From Polaribacter septentrionalilitoris (GTDB lineage Bacteria; Bacteroidota; Bacteroidia; Flavobacteriales; Flavobacteriaceae): 64,000 nt of DNA. Within the stretch, counting starts at the first letter, position 1; every line of letters starts with the position of its first letter. Shown here piece by piece: positions 1-9,400 of this stretch. The position numbers and the translations under genes are program-made. The notes under the pieces were generated by a model that saw only the letters and a program-made list of their open reading frames with translations, did no database searches and was not told the DNA's origin. The DNA lies in the NCBI RefSeq assembly GCF_009832745.1, contig NZ_VRMJ01000033.1:372001-436000 (forward strand). Reading direction: 5' to 3'.

Positions 1-54
1 AATCACAAAAATCATTCATTTACGTAAAAAAACTAATATTTGAAGCTTTAAAAA

Positions 55-70
55 TAAGTAATAATACTTA
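55..70. promoter_or_regulatory. Dyad TAAGTA-N4-TACTTA upstream of nirB
   Basis: Perfect inverted repeat with 6-bp arms and a 4-bp centre (ATAA). Its last two bases are the TA of the -7 element TAGTTTTG. The same dyad in the same position precedes the nitrate reductase and Crp/Fnr genes, and a slightly weaker version precedes nrtA. Inferred to be the operator of a shared nitrate regulon; the protein that binds it is unknown. Confidence 0.75.
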
Positions 71-76
71 GTTTTG
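69..76 (+). promoter_or_regulatory. Bacteroidota -7 promoter element of nirB
   Basis: TAGTTTTG matches the known Bacteroidota -7 consensus TAnnTTTG and lies 18 bp before the nirB ATG. The nearest TTTG (39-42) is 26 bp upstream, further than usual for a -33 element, which would suit an activator-dependent promoter. Confidence 0.65.
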
Positions 77-94
77 TTTTTAAAATACGTAATT

Positions 95-2611
95 ATGAAA
101 ACAATAATTGTTGTAGGTAATGGAATGGTTGGGTATAAATTTTGCGAAAAATTTACGACTCAATCTAAAAATAAAGATTTTAAAATCATAGTTTTTGGAG
201 AAGAACCAAGACCTGCGTATGATAGAGTTCATTTAAGCGAATTTTTTGAAAACCAAAATGCAAAAGCTTTAGAAATGGCTCCTGCAGAATGGTACAAAGA
301 AAACGGAATTGATTTAATCGTAGATGAACGTGTTTCTGATATTCATAGAAATACAAAAACGATTATCACTGCTAAAAACAGAACCTTTACTTACGATTAT
401 TTAGTGTTAGCAACTGGTTCTTCTGCTTTTGTTCCTCCAATTAAAGGAGTGGAAAAAGAAGGTGTTTTTGTGTATAGAACTATAGAAGATTTAGAAGGAA
501 TGCTGGCATATGCAGCAAAAATTAAAGCAAAAAACCCCGCAGCAAAAGCAGCTGTTTTAGGTGGAGGTTTGTTAGGTTTAGAAGCTGGAAAAGCTGTGAT
601 GGATATGGGTTTAGAACCACATATTGTTGAGTTTGCACCGAAATTAATGCCAAGACAATTAGATTCAAGAAGTAGTCAAGTTTTACAATTAAAGTTAGAA
701 TCTATAGGGTTAAATATTCATTTAAGTAAAGCTACCAACCAGATTTTAGGAAATGGTGCAATTGTAGGAATGGAGTTTGGTGAAGATGATGTTTTAGATG
801 TAGAGATGTTGGTGGTTTCTGCGGGAATTCGTCCAAGAGATGAATTAGGAAAAACGTGTGGTTTAGAAATGGGAGTTCGTGGCGGAATTGTGGTAAATAA
901 CAAAATGCAAACTTCGGATGAAAGTATTTATGCAATTGGAGAAGTTGCGTTGTACAATCAAATGATTTATGGTTTGGTTGCTCCTGGTTATGATATGGCA
1001 GGAATTGCAGTTGAGCAAATTCTTGGAAAAGAAGACAGTGTAATGGTAGAGGATATTGATATGTCTACCAAATTAAAATTAATAGGAGTTGATGTGGCTA
1101 GTTTTGGAGAACCATTTATGCCAGCTAGCAAAGGACATTCTATCATTTTTGAAAACAAAACACAACATTTATATAAAAGAATAAATGTAAGTCATGATGG
1201 TAAAAAACTATTAGGAGGAATTTTAGTAGGTGATGCATCAGATTATAGCATGTTGCATCAAATCTATTTAAACGGAATGAAAATTCCTGAAGATCCATCT
1301 CAATTAATTTTACCTGCAAGTGATGGTCAAGCAGCATTTGGTGATGTAATGGATTTACCAAATGAAGCACAAGTTTGTTCTTGTGAAAGTGTTACCAAAG
1401 GTCAGATTTGTGGTGTAATAGAAAGTGGTGAGGCTAAAGATTTGGGTGATGTAGTTTCATGTACAAAAGCAGGTACAGGTTGTGGTGGTTGTAAACCAAT
1501 GGTGGCAGATTTAACCTCAGCTACCTTAAAATCTTTAGGTATTGAAGTAAAAGATTCAGTTTGCGAACATTTTGATTATAACAGACAAGATTTATATAAA
1601 ATTATAGAAGTTAAAGGCTATACAGCTTTTAATGAAGTATTAGACAATCATGGAAATGGTGGTCATGGATGTGAGTTGTGTAAGCCGTTAATTGCGTCTT
1701 TAATGGCAACAATTCATGCAGATACTGCTAATAAAGAGTATGCAATTCAAGATTCTAATGATCGATTTTTGGCAAACATCCAAAGAAATGGAACCTATTC
1801 TGTTGTACCACGTGTTCCTGGAGGAGAAATTACACCAGATAAATTAATCGCTTTAGGTCAAATTGCAAAAAAATACGATTTATATACCAAAGTAACTGGT
1901 GGAGTTCGAATCGATTTATTTGGAGCTACCTTAAATCAATTGCCATTAATTTGGAAAGAGTTGATTGCTCACGGATTTGAAAGTGGGCATGCGTATGGAA
2001 AATCATTACGAACCGTAAAAACTTGTGTAGGTTCAACGTGGTGTAGATATGGAATGGATGAAAGTGTAAGTTTTGGTATCGAATTGGAAAACAGATACAG
2101 AGGAATTCGTGCTCCACATAAAATTAAAGGTGGAGTTTCTGGTTGTATTAGAGAATGTGCAGAAGCAAGAGGTAAAGATTTTGGTTTGATTGCTGTAGAA
2201 GGTGGTTGGAATCTATACTTAGGTGGAAATGGTGGAGCAAACCCACGTCATGCAGAATTATTTGCAGAACAAATAGATAATGAAACCGTCATAAAATACT
2301 TAGATAGATATTTAATGTTTTATATGAGAACTGCTAAACCTTTGCAAAGAACTGCTGCATGGCAAGAACGGTTAGAAGGTGGTTTAGACTATTTAAAAGA
2401 AGTAATTATAGATGATAAATTGGGTATTGCAGAAGATTTAGAAACAGAAATGCAAACCTTAGTGAATAAGTTTGAGTGTGAATGGACACAAGCTGTTAAT
2501 GATCCAGAAGTCATGAAACGTTTCAATCATTTTGTAAATAGCGAAGAAGAAGATGATAACATTGTTTTTGTGCCGTTAAGAGAGCAAAAAATGCCAGAAC
2601 CTTGGGTTTAA
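95..2611 (+). CDS. nirB: Assimilatory nitrite reductase large subunit NirB
   Basis: Reduces nitrite to ammonium with NAD(P)H in the cytoplasm. Seen: an N-terminal FAD/NAD(P) oxidoreductase with two dinucleotide-binding motifs (GNGMVGY near the start, GGGLLGLEAG about residue 155), a BFD-like [2Fe-2S] module (CSCES ... GCGGCKP), a second weaker BFD-like module, a ferredoxin-like half-domain, and the sirohaem/[4Fe-4S] site C644-x5-C650 ... C684-x3-C688. The 838-residue length fits NirB. An in-frame TTG at 74 would add seven residues, but TTG overlaps the promoter -7 element, so the ATG at 95 is chosen. First gene of nirB-nirD-DUF4202-kinase-regulator. A perfect dyad lies directly upstream. Confidence 0.96.
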   Translation: MKTIIVVGNGMVGYKFCEKFTTQSKNKDFKIIVFGEEPRPAYDRVHLSEFFENQNAKALEMAPAEWYKENGIDLIVDERVSDIHRNTKTIITAKNRTFTYDYLVLATGSSAFVPPIKGVEKEGVFVYRTIEDLEGMLAYAAKIKAKNPAAKAAVLGGGLLGLEAGKAVMDMGLEPHIVEFAPKLMPRQLDSRSSQVLQLKLESIGLNIHLSKATNQILGNGAIVGMEFGEDDVLDVEMLVVSAGIRPRDELGKTCGLEMGVRGGIVVNNKMQTSDESIYAIGEVALYNQMIYGLVAPGYDMAGIAVEQILGKEDSVMVEDIDMSTKLKLIGVDVASFGEPFMPASKGHSIIFENKTQHLYKRINVSHDGKKLLGGILVGDASDYSMLHQIYLNGMKIPEDPSQLILPASDGQAAFGDVMDLPNEAQVCSCESVTKGQICGVIESGEAKDLGDVVSCTKAGTGCGGCKPMVADLTSATLKSLGIEVKDSVCEHFDYNRQDLYKIIEVKGYTAFNEVLDNHGNGGHGCELCKPLIASLMATIHADTANKEYAIQDSNDRFLANIQRNGTYSVVPRVPGGEITPDKLIALGQIAKKYDLYTKVTGGVRIDLFGATLNQLPLIWKELIAHGFESGHAYGKSLRTVKTCVGSTWCRYGMDESVSFGIELENRYRGIRAPHKIKGGVSGCIRECAEARGKDFGLIAVEGGWNLYLGGNGGANPRHAELFAEQIDNETVIKYLDRYLMFYMRTAKPLQRTAAWQERLEGGLDYLKEVIIDDKLGIAEDLETEMQTLVNKFECEWTQAVNDPEVMKRFNHFVNSEEEDDNIVFVPLREQKMPEPWV

Positions 2612-2633
2612 TTTTTCAAAAGATGGTATAAAC

Positions 2634-2679
2634 TGTCAGTTCGAGTGATTTTGAGGTACGAAAAATTGTATCGAGAACT
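2634..2679 (+). repeat. Dispersed repeat copy 1 (TGTCA...TCGAGA family)
   Basis: 46-bp element between nirB and nirD that begins TGTCAGTTCGAG and ends GTATCGAGAACT. Related copies lie at 22313-22357, 22366-22410 and 47541-47590, with compact forms at 3093-3121 and 31007-31034. Its ends are partly complementary, so a hairpin in the operon mRNA is possible. It carries no coding signal of its own. Confidence 0.75.
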
Positions 2680-2692
2680 AAAAAATATAAAA

Positions 2693-3070
2693 ATGGAAAA
2701 ATTTTTAGAACAATACACAACAACTAAACTAGAGGATGCAAAAGTTTGGTTTAAAGCAGCATCAATAAAAGATTTTCCTAAAGATGGTGGAGCTTGTGTA
2801 AAATATAAAGACAAACAAATTGCTGTTTTTAATTTCGAAAGGATAAACAAATGGTATGCTTGTCAAAATGTGTGTCCGCATAAAATGGAAATGGTACTAA
2901 GTAGAGGAATGATTGGAGATGATAAAGGATTGCCAAAAGTGGCTTGTCCATTACATAAAAAAACCTTCTCCTTAGAAAATGGAGAAAATTTAAATGGAGA
3001 TTTAGATGCTATTGCTACTTATCCTGTAAGAATTGAAGGAGAAAATGTGTATATTGGCTTTTTAGAATAA
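2693..3070 (+). CDS. nirD: Nitrite reductase small subunit NirD (Rieske type)
   Basis: Small subunit of cytoplasmic nitrite reductase. The 125-residue protein has a Rieske-type [2Fe-2S] site: CPHK (with the preceding VCPHKM context) and, about 26 residues later, CPLHKKTF. The first cluster motif is C-P-H and the second C-P-L-H, as in a complete Rieske centre rather than the degenerate NirD form. An upstream in-frame start at 2645 would translate the dispersed repeat, so the ATG at 2693 (MEKFLEQ) is chosen. It follows nirB and precedes the DUF4202 gene; all are probably co-transcribed. Confidence 0.9.
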   Translation: MEKFLEQYTTTKLEDAKVWFKAASIKDFPKDGGACVKYKDKQIAVFNFERINKWYACQNVCPHKMEMVLSRGMIGDDKGLPKVACPLHKKTFSLENGENLNGDLDAIATYPVRIEGENVYIGFLE

Positions 3071-3092
3071 GGTTTTTCAAAGATTGTTCGAA

Positions 3093-3121
3093 TGTCATTT
3101 CGAGCGCAGTCGAGAAATCTC
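3093..3121 (+). repeat. Dispersed repeat copy 2, compact form
   Basis: TGTCATTTCGAGCGCAGTCG followed by AGAAATCTC, between nirD and the DUF4202 gene. It matches the element embedded inside metG (31007-31034, opposite strand) at 26 of 28 positions by eye. It has the same ends as the longer family members. Confidence 0.8.
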
Positions 3122-3155
3122 AACAATTTAACAAAACTTGATTTAATTTTATTTA

Positions 3156-3740
3156 ATGAAACCTACAAGATTTGAAACTGCCATTGCATTAATAGACAAA
3201 AAAAACGCTCAAGATCCAAATATCTATGAAGTTGCTGGTTTTGAATATCCAAAAGAATTATTATATTCTCAAAGGATGTCAAGAAAATTATTGCAATTCG
3301 ACCCAAATGCATCAAAAGCCCTACAGATAGCAGCTAGAGCACAGCATATTTGTAGATGGAAAATTGCAAGAAATGAGTTTCCAATGGATAGAGTTGGGTA
3401 TTTAAAGTGGCGTGAAACTCTAAAAAAAATGCATGCAAAAACTACAGGTGAAATTTTACAACAAGTAGGTTTTGACGATCAGTTTGTTGATAGGGTTCAA
3501 AAAATCATCCTAAAAAAACTCATCAAAAAAAACGAAGAATCACAAGCCTTAGAAGATGTAATTTGTTTGGTGTTTTTAGATTATTATTTTGATGAATTTG
3601 CAGAAAAACACTCTGATGAAAAAGTAATTGATATTCTCCAAAAAACTTGGGTGAAAATGTCAGAGAAAGGTCATAAAGTTGCTCTAAAACTCCCTTTTTC
3701 TGAAAGTGGTTTAGCACTCGTAAAACAAGCTATTTCATAA
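3156..3740 (+). CDS. DUF4202 domain protein
   Basis: Soluble 194-residue protein with no signal peptide or membrane segment. Visible conserved features are AQHICRWKIAR, GYLKWR, a KKMHAKTTGEIL block and a C-terminal EDVICLVFLDYYFDEF segment. These recall DUF4202, a helical family with an HD-like arrangement that is often encoded beside nitrate/nitrite reductases. Function is unknown; a regulatory or maturation role in nitrite reduction is an inference from context only. It begins 85 bp after nirD and ends 9 bp before the sensor kinase, so it is part of the same unit. Confidence 0.72.
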   Translation: MKPTRFETAIALIDKKNAQDPNIYEVAGFEYPKELLYSQRMSRKLLQFDPNASKALQIAARAQHICRWKIARNEFPMDRVGYLKWRETLKKMHAKTTGEILQQVGFDDQFVDRVQKIILKKLIKKNEESQALEDVICLVFLDYYFDEFAEKHSDEKVIDILQKTWVKMSEKGHKVALKLPFSESGLALVKQAIS

Positions 3741-3749
3741 ATTATTATA

Positions 3750-5561
3750 ATGACAAAAAATGGTAACTCTTTAGATCAACGTACGTTTTCTAAATTAAGC
3801 CGTTTATATATTATTGCTTTAAGTACAATAGCACTTTCTGTAGTTATTAGTCAGATTTTTGTTCGCAACCACTTACAAACACAACAAAGTGATTCTACCG
3901 TAATTAACATTGCTGGTAGGCAGAGAATGTTGAGTCAAAAATTGACCAAAGAAATTGTCTCTCTTACAGTTTATTCTGATGAAAAGAATAGAAATAAACT
4001 AAAAAATAAGATCAAACAAACGTTGTCTTTATGGGGCTTATCTCATAATGCACTGCAAAAAGGGAATGATTCTTTAGGTCTTCCTGCAAAAAACAGTAAA
4101 AAGATTGATGAAAAATTTTCTAAAATAAACCCTGTTTTTAATACAATTCAAAAAGCATCAATAGAAATCCTTCAAAAAATAGAAAATAATCTTCTAGTTT
4201 CTCAAGAAGAATTGAGTTCTAATATCGAAAAAATAACTAAAAACGAAAGTACTTTTTTGTTGATGATGGATGATATTGTAAACCAATATGATAAAGAAGC
4301 TGATGCAAAAGTAATATGGTTAAGAAAATTAGAGTTTTCTTTAATGATTTTAACCTTACTCATTCTTTTGGCAGAATTTTTATTTATTTTTTGGCCAACT
4401 GCAAAGTCTGTAAAAGCTACTTTATCAGAATTACTATCTGCAGAAAAAAAAGCTAAAAAAATGGCTTTTGATGCTGATGAATTGAGTGCAGCAAAAGAAA
4501 AATCAATTAAAGAATTACGTGCATTAAGTCATGCAATGGATGAAACCTTGCTGTTTGCTCGTATTTCTCAATCTGGATCTATTATTCATATAGGAAACAA
4601 GTTTTCGAGGTTATTTAAAATATCAAGATTTAAACAAGATATTCTGTTTTGGAAATTTTTAAGCACTGATAAAAGTGAACAACTTAAAATAGAAGAGTTA
4701 ATTAATAAGCATCAAAAAACAGGTTGGCAAGGAGAGGTAAAAGCAACCATAAAAAGCGATGTGCCTGTTTGGTTAGAAATGGCAATTATTCCATATAGAC
4801 CCACTGAAGAAAAGTCTGAATTACTTATTATTGCTTCAGAAATCACAGAAAGAAAATTTGCGCAATTAGAAATTGAAAAACTTAATAAAGCCACGTTTGA
4901 TGAAAAAATAAGTCAGCAAAAAATCGTTTCGAGTAAAATTATAGAAAACCAAGAAAAAGAACAAAATAGAATTGCTAAAGATGTTCACGATGGAATTGGT
5001 CAGATGTTAACAGGATTAAAATTTAATTTAGAAAGCATTAATTTAGATAATTTAGAAAAATCTAAAGAAAAAATTGAGCACCTAAAATTACTTACAACCA
5101 ACATTATCAAAGGAGTAAGAACTGCTACTTTTAACTTAACACCTCCAGAATTATCGGATCACGGAATTGTACCAGCATTAGCAAAGCTTACACAAGAACT
5201 AACAAAATTAACAGGAAAAGAGATTGTTTTGTTTAATAAATCAGATTTTAACAAACGCTTAGATTCTTTAGTAGAAGTTAATATTTACAGAATTACACAA
5301 GAAGCCATTAATAATGCCATAAAATATGCAGATTCTTCACATATTTTGGTGTCTCTTTCTCATAGTAAAAAAATGTTGAGTATTGTTATTGATGATGATG
5401 GTAAAGGATTTGAACCTTCAAAAGTGAAAAAAGTGAAAAATGGAGATGGCGGAATGGGAATGACGTTTATGAAAGAACGTATAAAATATATTGATGGACG
5501 ATTGTTTTTAACATCAGAATTAGGAAAAGGAACAAGAGTTACCTTAAATATCCCAATTTAA
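3750..5561 (+). CDS. Membrane sensor histidine kinase, NarX/NreB-like (HisKA_3)
   Basis: Probably senses nitrate/nitrite and phosphorylates the adjacent response regulator. Seen: membrane helix about residues 18-38, a periplasmic segment with INIAGRQRMLSQKL just after it (resembling the P-box of NarX and the PilJ-type sensor domain), a second membrane helix about 195-216, a short coiled linker, a PAS-like region, a HisKA_3 box with the phospho-acceptor in RIAKDVHDGIGQ, and a HATPase domain (DDDGKGF, GMGMTFMKERI). 603 residues. It starts 9 bp after the DUF4202 gene. Nitrate as ligand is inferred from the P-box-like motif and the neighbourhood. Confidence 0.87.
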   Translation: MTKNGNSLDQRTFSKLSRLYIIALSTIALSVVISQIFVRNHLQTQQSDSTVINIAGRQRMLSQKLTKEIVSLTVYSDEKNRNKLKNKIKQTLSLWGLSHNALQKGNDSLGLPAKNSKKIDEKFSKINPVFNTIQKASIEILQKIENNLLVSQEELSSNIEKITKNESTFLLMMDDIVNQYDKEADAKVIWLRKLEFSLMILTLLILLAEFLFIFWPTAKSVKATLSELLSAEKKAKKMAFDADELSAAKEKSIKELRALSHAMDETLLFARISQSGSIIHIGNKFSRLFKISRFKQDILFWKFLSTDKSEQLKIEELINKHQKTGWQGEVKATIKSDVPVWLEMAIIPYRPTEEKSELLIIASEITERKFAQLEIEKLNKATFDEKISQQKIVSSKIIENQEKEQNRIAKDVHDGIGQMLTGLKFNLESINLDNLEKSKEKIEHLKLLTTNIIKGVRTATFNLTPPELSDHGIVPALAKLTQELTKLTGKEIVLFNKSDFNKRLDSLVEVNIYRITQEAINNAIKYADSSHILVSLSHSKKMLSIVIDDDGKGFEPSKVKKVKNGDGGMGMTFMKERIKYIDGRLFLTSELGKGTRVTLNIPI

Positions 5562-5590
5562 AAAATATACGTAGTTTTACTTAAAAAGTT

Positions 5591-5598
5591 TATTTTTG
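5591..5598 (+). promoter_or_regulatory. Possible -7 element upstream of the response regulator
   Basis: TATTTTTG fits TAnnTTTG, 21 bp before the response-regulator ATG. A TACGTA half-dyad followed by TAGTTTTA lies just upstream at 5568-5579, resembling one arm of the nitrate-cluster dyad. A separate promoter inside the kinase-regulator pair is therefore possible. Confidence 0.4.
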
Positions 5599-5619
5599 TA
5601 AGTATAAATTAGTTGGATT

Positions 5620-6279
5620 ATGATAGATGTAGTTTTAGCAGACGACCATGTTTTGGTAAGAGATGGTATTAAGGCGCTTTTAGAAGATCAGTCAGATATT
5701 GCTGTGATAGATGAAGCTTCAAACGGAAAAGAAGCTTTACAATTAATATCAAAAAACAAACCTGATGTTTTAATTGTTGACATACGGATGCCAGAAATGA
5801 ATGGTATTGAGGTGGTTACTGAGATTACAAAAAGTAATAAAGACGTTAAAACCTTGGTACTTTCTATGCATGATTCAGAAGAATATGTCGTGCAATCTAT
5901 TCAAGCTGGTGCAGACGGATATTTGCTAAAGGGTTCTAGTAAAGAGGAGTTTTTAAAAGCGGTTCACAAGGTAGCATCTGGAGAAAAGTATTTTACTGGT
6001 GATGTTTCTACCATTATTATGAGCAACTTTGTTAATGGTAATGTAGCTAAAACAAGTGTACCAAAAACTAAAATAAAACCACTTCCTTTTAAACTCACAA
6101 AACGAGAAAAACAAATTTTAGATTTGGTTTTAGAGTTGAAAAACAACAAAGATATTGCTGAAGAGCTTCAAATTAGCAAAAGAACAGCAGAAGTGCATCG
6201 TTTTAATTTAATGAAGAAATTAGAGGTTAAAAACTTGATGGAATTGACCAATAAGGCCAAAGAGTTCCAATTAATGTAA
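5620..6279 (+). CDS. LuxR/NarL-family response regulator
   Basis: Cytoplasmic transcription factor, 219 residues. The receiver domain has the acidic pocket (ADDHVLVRDG), phospho-acceptor aspartate in LIVDIRMPEMNG, and conserved Lys in LLKGSSKEEF. The C-terminal LuxR-type HTH is LTKREKQILDLV ... ISKRTAEVHRFNLMKKL. Pairs with the upstream HisKA_3 kinase in the NarX-NarL/NreB-NreC arrangement. It is one candidate for the protein that binds the TAAGTA-N4-TACTTA dyads at the nitrate genes; this is inference. Confidence 0.92.
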   Translation: MIDVVLADDHVLVRDGIKALLEDQSDIAVIDEASNGKEALQLISKNKPDVLIVDIRMPEMNGIEVVTEITKSNKDVKTLVLSMHDSEEYVVQSIQAGADGYLLKGSSKEEFLKAVHKVASGEKYFTGDVSTIIMSNFVNGNVAKTSVPKTKIKPLPFKLTKREKQILDLVLELKNNKDIAEELQISKRTAEVHRFNLMKKLEVKNLMELTNKAKEFQLM

Positions 6280-6406
6280 ACTTTATAAGACATTATTTTT
6301 CAGAATAATTTTATTTTAAGTTGATTTTTAATAAATCCTTAAAATCCTTATTCGCAATTTATCATTTTGCTAATAATAAAAATATACGTATTTTTTATCT
6401 TAAAAT

Positions 6407-6422
6407 TAAGTATTTATACTTA
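6407..6422. promoter_or_regulatory. Dyad TAAGTA-N4-TACTTA upstream of nitrate reductase
   Basis: Perfect 6-4-6 inverted repeat (centre TTTA) whose right arm runs into a -7 element, exactly as at nirB. An additional TACGTA lies at 6385-6390. The rest of the 199-bp gap between the response regulator and the nitrate reductase is AT-rich without other visible structure. Confidence 0.75.
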
Positions 6423-6428
6423 GTTTTG
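6421..6428 (+). promoter_or_regulatory. -7 element of the nitrate reductase gene
   Basis: TAGTTTTG fits TAnnTTTG, with the TA shared with the dyad. No TTTG is seen at the usual -33 distance, so activation or repression through the overlapping dyad is plausible. The gap to the ATG at 6479 predicts a leader of roughly 45 nt. Confidence 0.6.
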
Positions 6429-6478
6429 TTTGTTGTTAAGAGTTACAATACAAATTTTGTCTAAAACCTTAGTCTAAA

Positions 6479-9400
6479 ATGATAAAAAATGAAGTAAAAA
6501 CTACCTGTTCTTATTGTGGGGTAGGTTGTGGAATTATCGTAAAAAAAGATAGTAATAATAAGGTTTTTGTTGAAGGCGATAAAGATCATCCTGTAAATAG
6601 AGGAATGTTGTGTTCTAAAGGGATGAATTTACATTACGTTGCTAATGATACTTCAGATAGAATTTTATACCCAGAAATGCGTTGGTCTAGATCTCATCCT
6701 AGAGAAAGAGTTTCTTGGGATACTGCATTAGATAGAGCTGCAAGTGTTTTTAAATCCATTATTAAAAAACACGGTCCAGACTCAGTAGCCTTTTATGTTT
6801 CCGGACAAAGTTTAACAGAAGAATATTACATTGCCAATAAACTCACAAAAGGATTTTTAGGAACAAACAACATAGATACAAATTCGCGTTTATGTATGAG
6901 TTCTGCAGTTGTAGGTTACAAAAAAACATTTGGTGAAGACAGTGTGCCAATTTCTTATGCAGATATAGAATTGGCAGATTGTTTTTTAATTACAGGAGCA
7001 AACCCTGCTTGGTGTCACCCTATTTTATTTAGAAGAATAGAACAGCATAAAGAGAAAAATCCGAATGTAAAAATAATTGTTATTGATCCACGTAAAACAG
7101 ATTCTGCTAATTTTGCTGATTTGCATTTACAACTAAAACCAGGAACAGATGTGGTTTTATACAATGCTATTGGTAGACGTTTGTATAAAAGTGGTTTAAT
7201 TGATGAGAATTTTATCAAAAAACACACCCAAGGTTTTGAAGAGTATAAGAAGATTATTTTAGGTACAAGTTTAAAAAAGGCATCTAAAATATGTGGAGTT
7301 CCAGAAAAAGATATTGAGAAAGCTGCAGAAATGATTGGTCTTTCTAAAGGTTTTATCAGTATGTGGGCAATGGGCTTAAACCAAAGTGTGGTGGGTACAG
7401 ATAAAAATGTATCCTTATTAAATTTATCCTTAATTACAGGTCAAGTTGGTAAACCAGGTGCTGGACCATTTTCATTAACAGGACAACCCAATGCAATGGG
7501 TGGTCGTGAAGTGGGTGGAATGGCAAACCTATTAGCAGTTCATAAAGATTTAGCAAACGAAGAACACAGAAGAGAAGTTGCACAATTTTGGGGTGTAGAT
7601 AAAATATCAGCCAAACCAGGATTAACAGCTACTGAAATGTTTGATGCTTTGGAAAGCGGAAAATTAAAAGCAGTTTGGATTGCGTGTACAAATCCATTGG
7701 TGAGTCTGCCAAATTCGCATCAAATAGAAAAAGCGATGGCAAATTCTAAGTTTGTAGTGGTGCAAGAAATTTCTCATAAATCTGATACTGTAAAATATGC
7801 AGATTTGGTTTTGCCTGCAGCAGCTTGGTTAGAAAAAGAAGGAACTATGACAAATTCTGAACGTAGAATTTCGTATTTACCTAAAGAAATTGATGCGCCT
7901 GGAGAAGCAAAACCCGATGTAGAAATTTTCTGTGATTTTGCACAAAGAATGGGGTTTAGAGGATTTAATTATAATGGAACAGAAGAAATATATGACGAAT
8001 ATGCATCAATGACCAAAGGCACTAATATTGATGTTTCTTTTTTAAATTATGATCGATTAAAAGCCGAAGGCACATTTCAATGGCCAGTAAATGAATATAG
8101 AAGTAAAGGAATACAGCGTCTTTTTGAGGATAAAAAATTCTATACACCATCACAAAAAGCCATTTTTAATATTCCGCAATCTATAAAAAATACAGCTGTA
8201 CCCACTTCAGATGAATTTCCGTTGATTTTAACCACAGGCCGTATTCGAGATCAGTGGCATACCATGACTAAAACAGGAAAAGTTTCGCGTTTAAAAACAC
8301 ATTATCCAAAACCTGTATTAGAAATTAATCCTGTAGATGCTTTTTTAAAAGGAGTAAAAGATGGTGATATTACTGAGATTAAAAGTGCAAACGGTGTAGT
8401 TAGAGTTAGAGCTAAAGTTACAGATGCAATTAAAGAAGGTGTGGTTTTCTTGCCTATGCATTGGGGTAAGGTATTGCAAAGTAATTTAAATAGAGCTAAT
8501 AATTTAACCAATACACATGTAGATCCTGTATCAAAAGAACCAGATTTTAAGTTTACTACAGTTTCAGTATCAAAATATAAAAAACCTAAAGAAAAAATTA
8601 TTATTGCTGGTGCAGGAGCAGCTGCTTTTCGTTTTTTACAGAACTATAGAGATTATAATGAGGTAGATGAAATTCACGTTTTTTCTAAAGAATCAAACTT
8701 ATTTTATAATCGAGTTTTATTGCCAGAATATGTAACTGAAGAATTGACTTGGGAGCAATTATTAAAGATAAAAAATGTTGAATTATCAGCTCTTAATATC
8801 AACTTGCATCCAGAAACGCTAATCAATAAAATAGATAAAGAAAATAAAGTAGTTACAGATTCTAATGGAGTAACACATACTTTTGATAAACTGATTTTAG
8901 CCACAGGAAGTAGCGCATTTATTCCAAGAGATGTTCAAATAGATTTACCAGGTCGTTTTACTATGCGTAATAAAAGTGATGCTGATGAATTTAAAAAATA
9001 TTTAGATGATACAGGTTTACCTCCAGAAGAACAACATGTGGTTATTGTTGGTGGTGGTTTGTTGGGATTGGAATTGGCTGCTGCACTAAAACATAAGAAT
9101 GTAAAAATTACCATAGTGCAAAGAGCTTCCCGTTTAATGGAGCGTCAATTGGATAAGATTTCAAGTAAATTATTGTCTTTGGATGTGCAAGAAAGAGGCA
9201 TTCAAATTTATTTTGATAATGAGGTTAGTACTGTTTTTGATGATGAAGATACAGGTGAATTAACCATCAACCTAAAATCTGGAAAATACATTACTGCCAA
9301 TGCAATTGTATATGCAATTGGTACGAGACCTAATATAGAAATTGCTAAAAACAACGGAATTTCTTGTGGGCGTGGCGTAAAAGTAAATCAACATTTACAA

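Noticed and set aside
55..70. Reading the TAAGTA-N4-TACTTA dyad as a classical NarL 7-2-7 site
   Set aside because: In NarL sites the TAC ends point outward with a 2-bp centre; here TAC lies inward with a 4-bp centre. The element is kept as an uncharacterised dyad.
74..94. TTG start for nirB seven codons upstream
   Set aside because: The TTG overlaps the -7 promoter element and the ATG at 95 opens directly into the FAD-binding strand.
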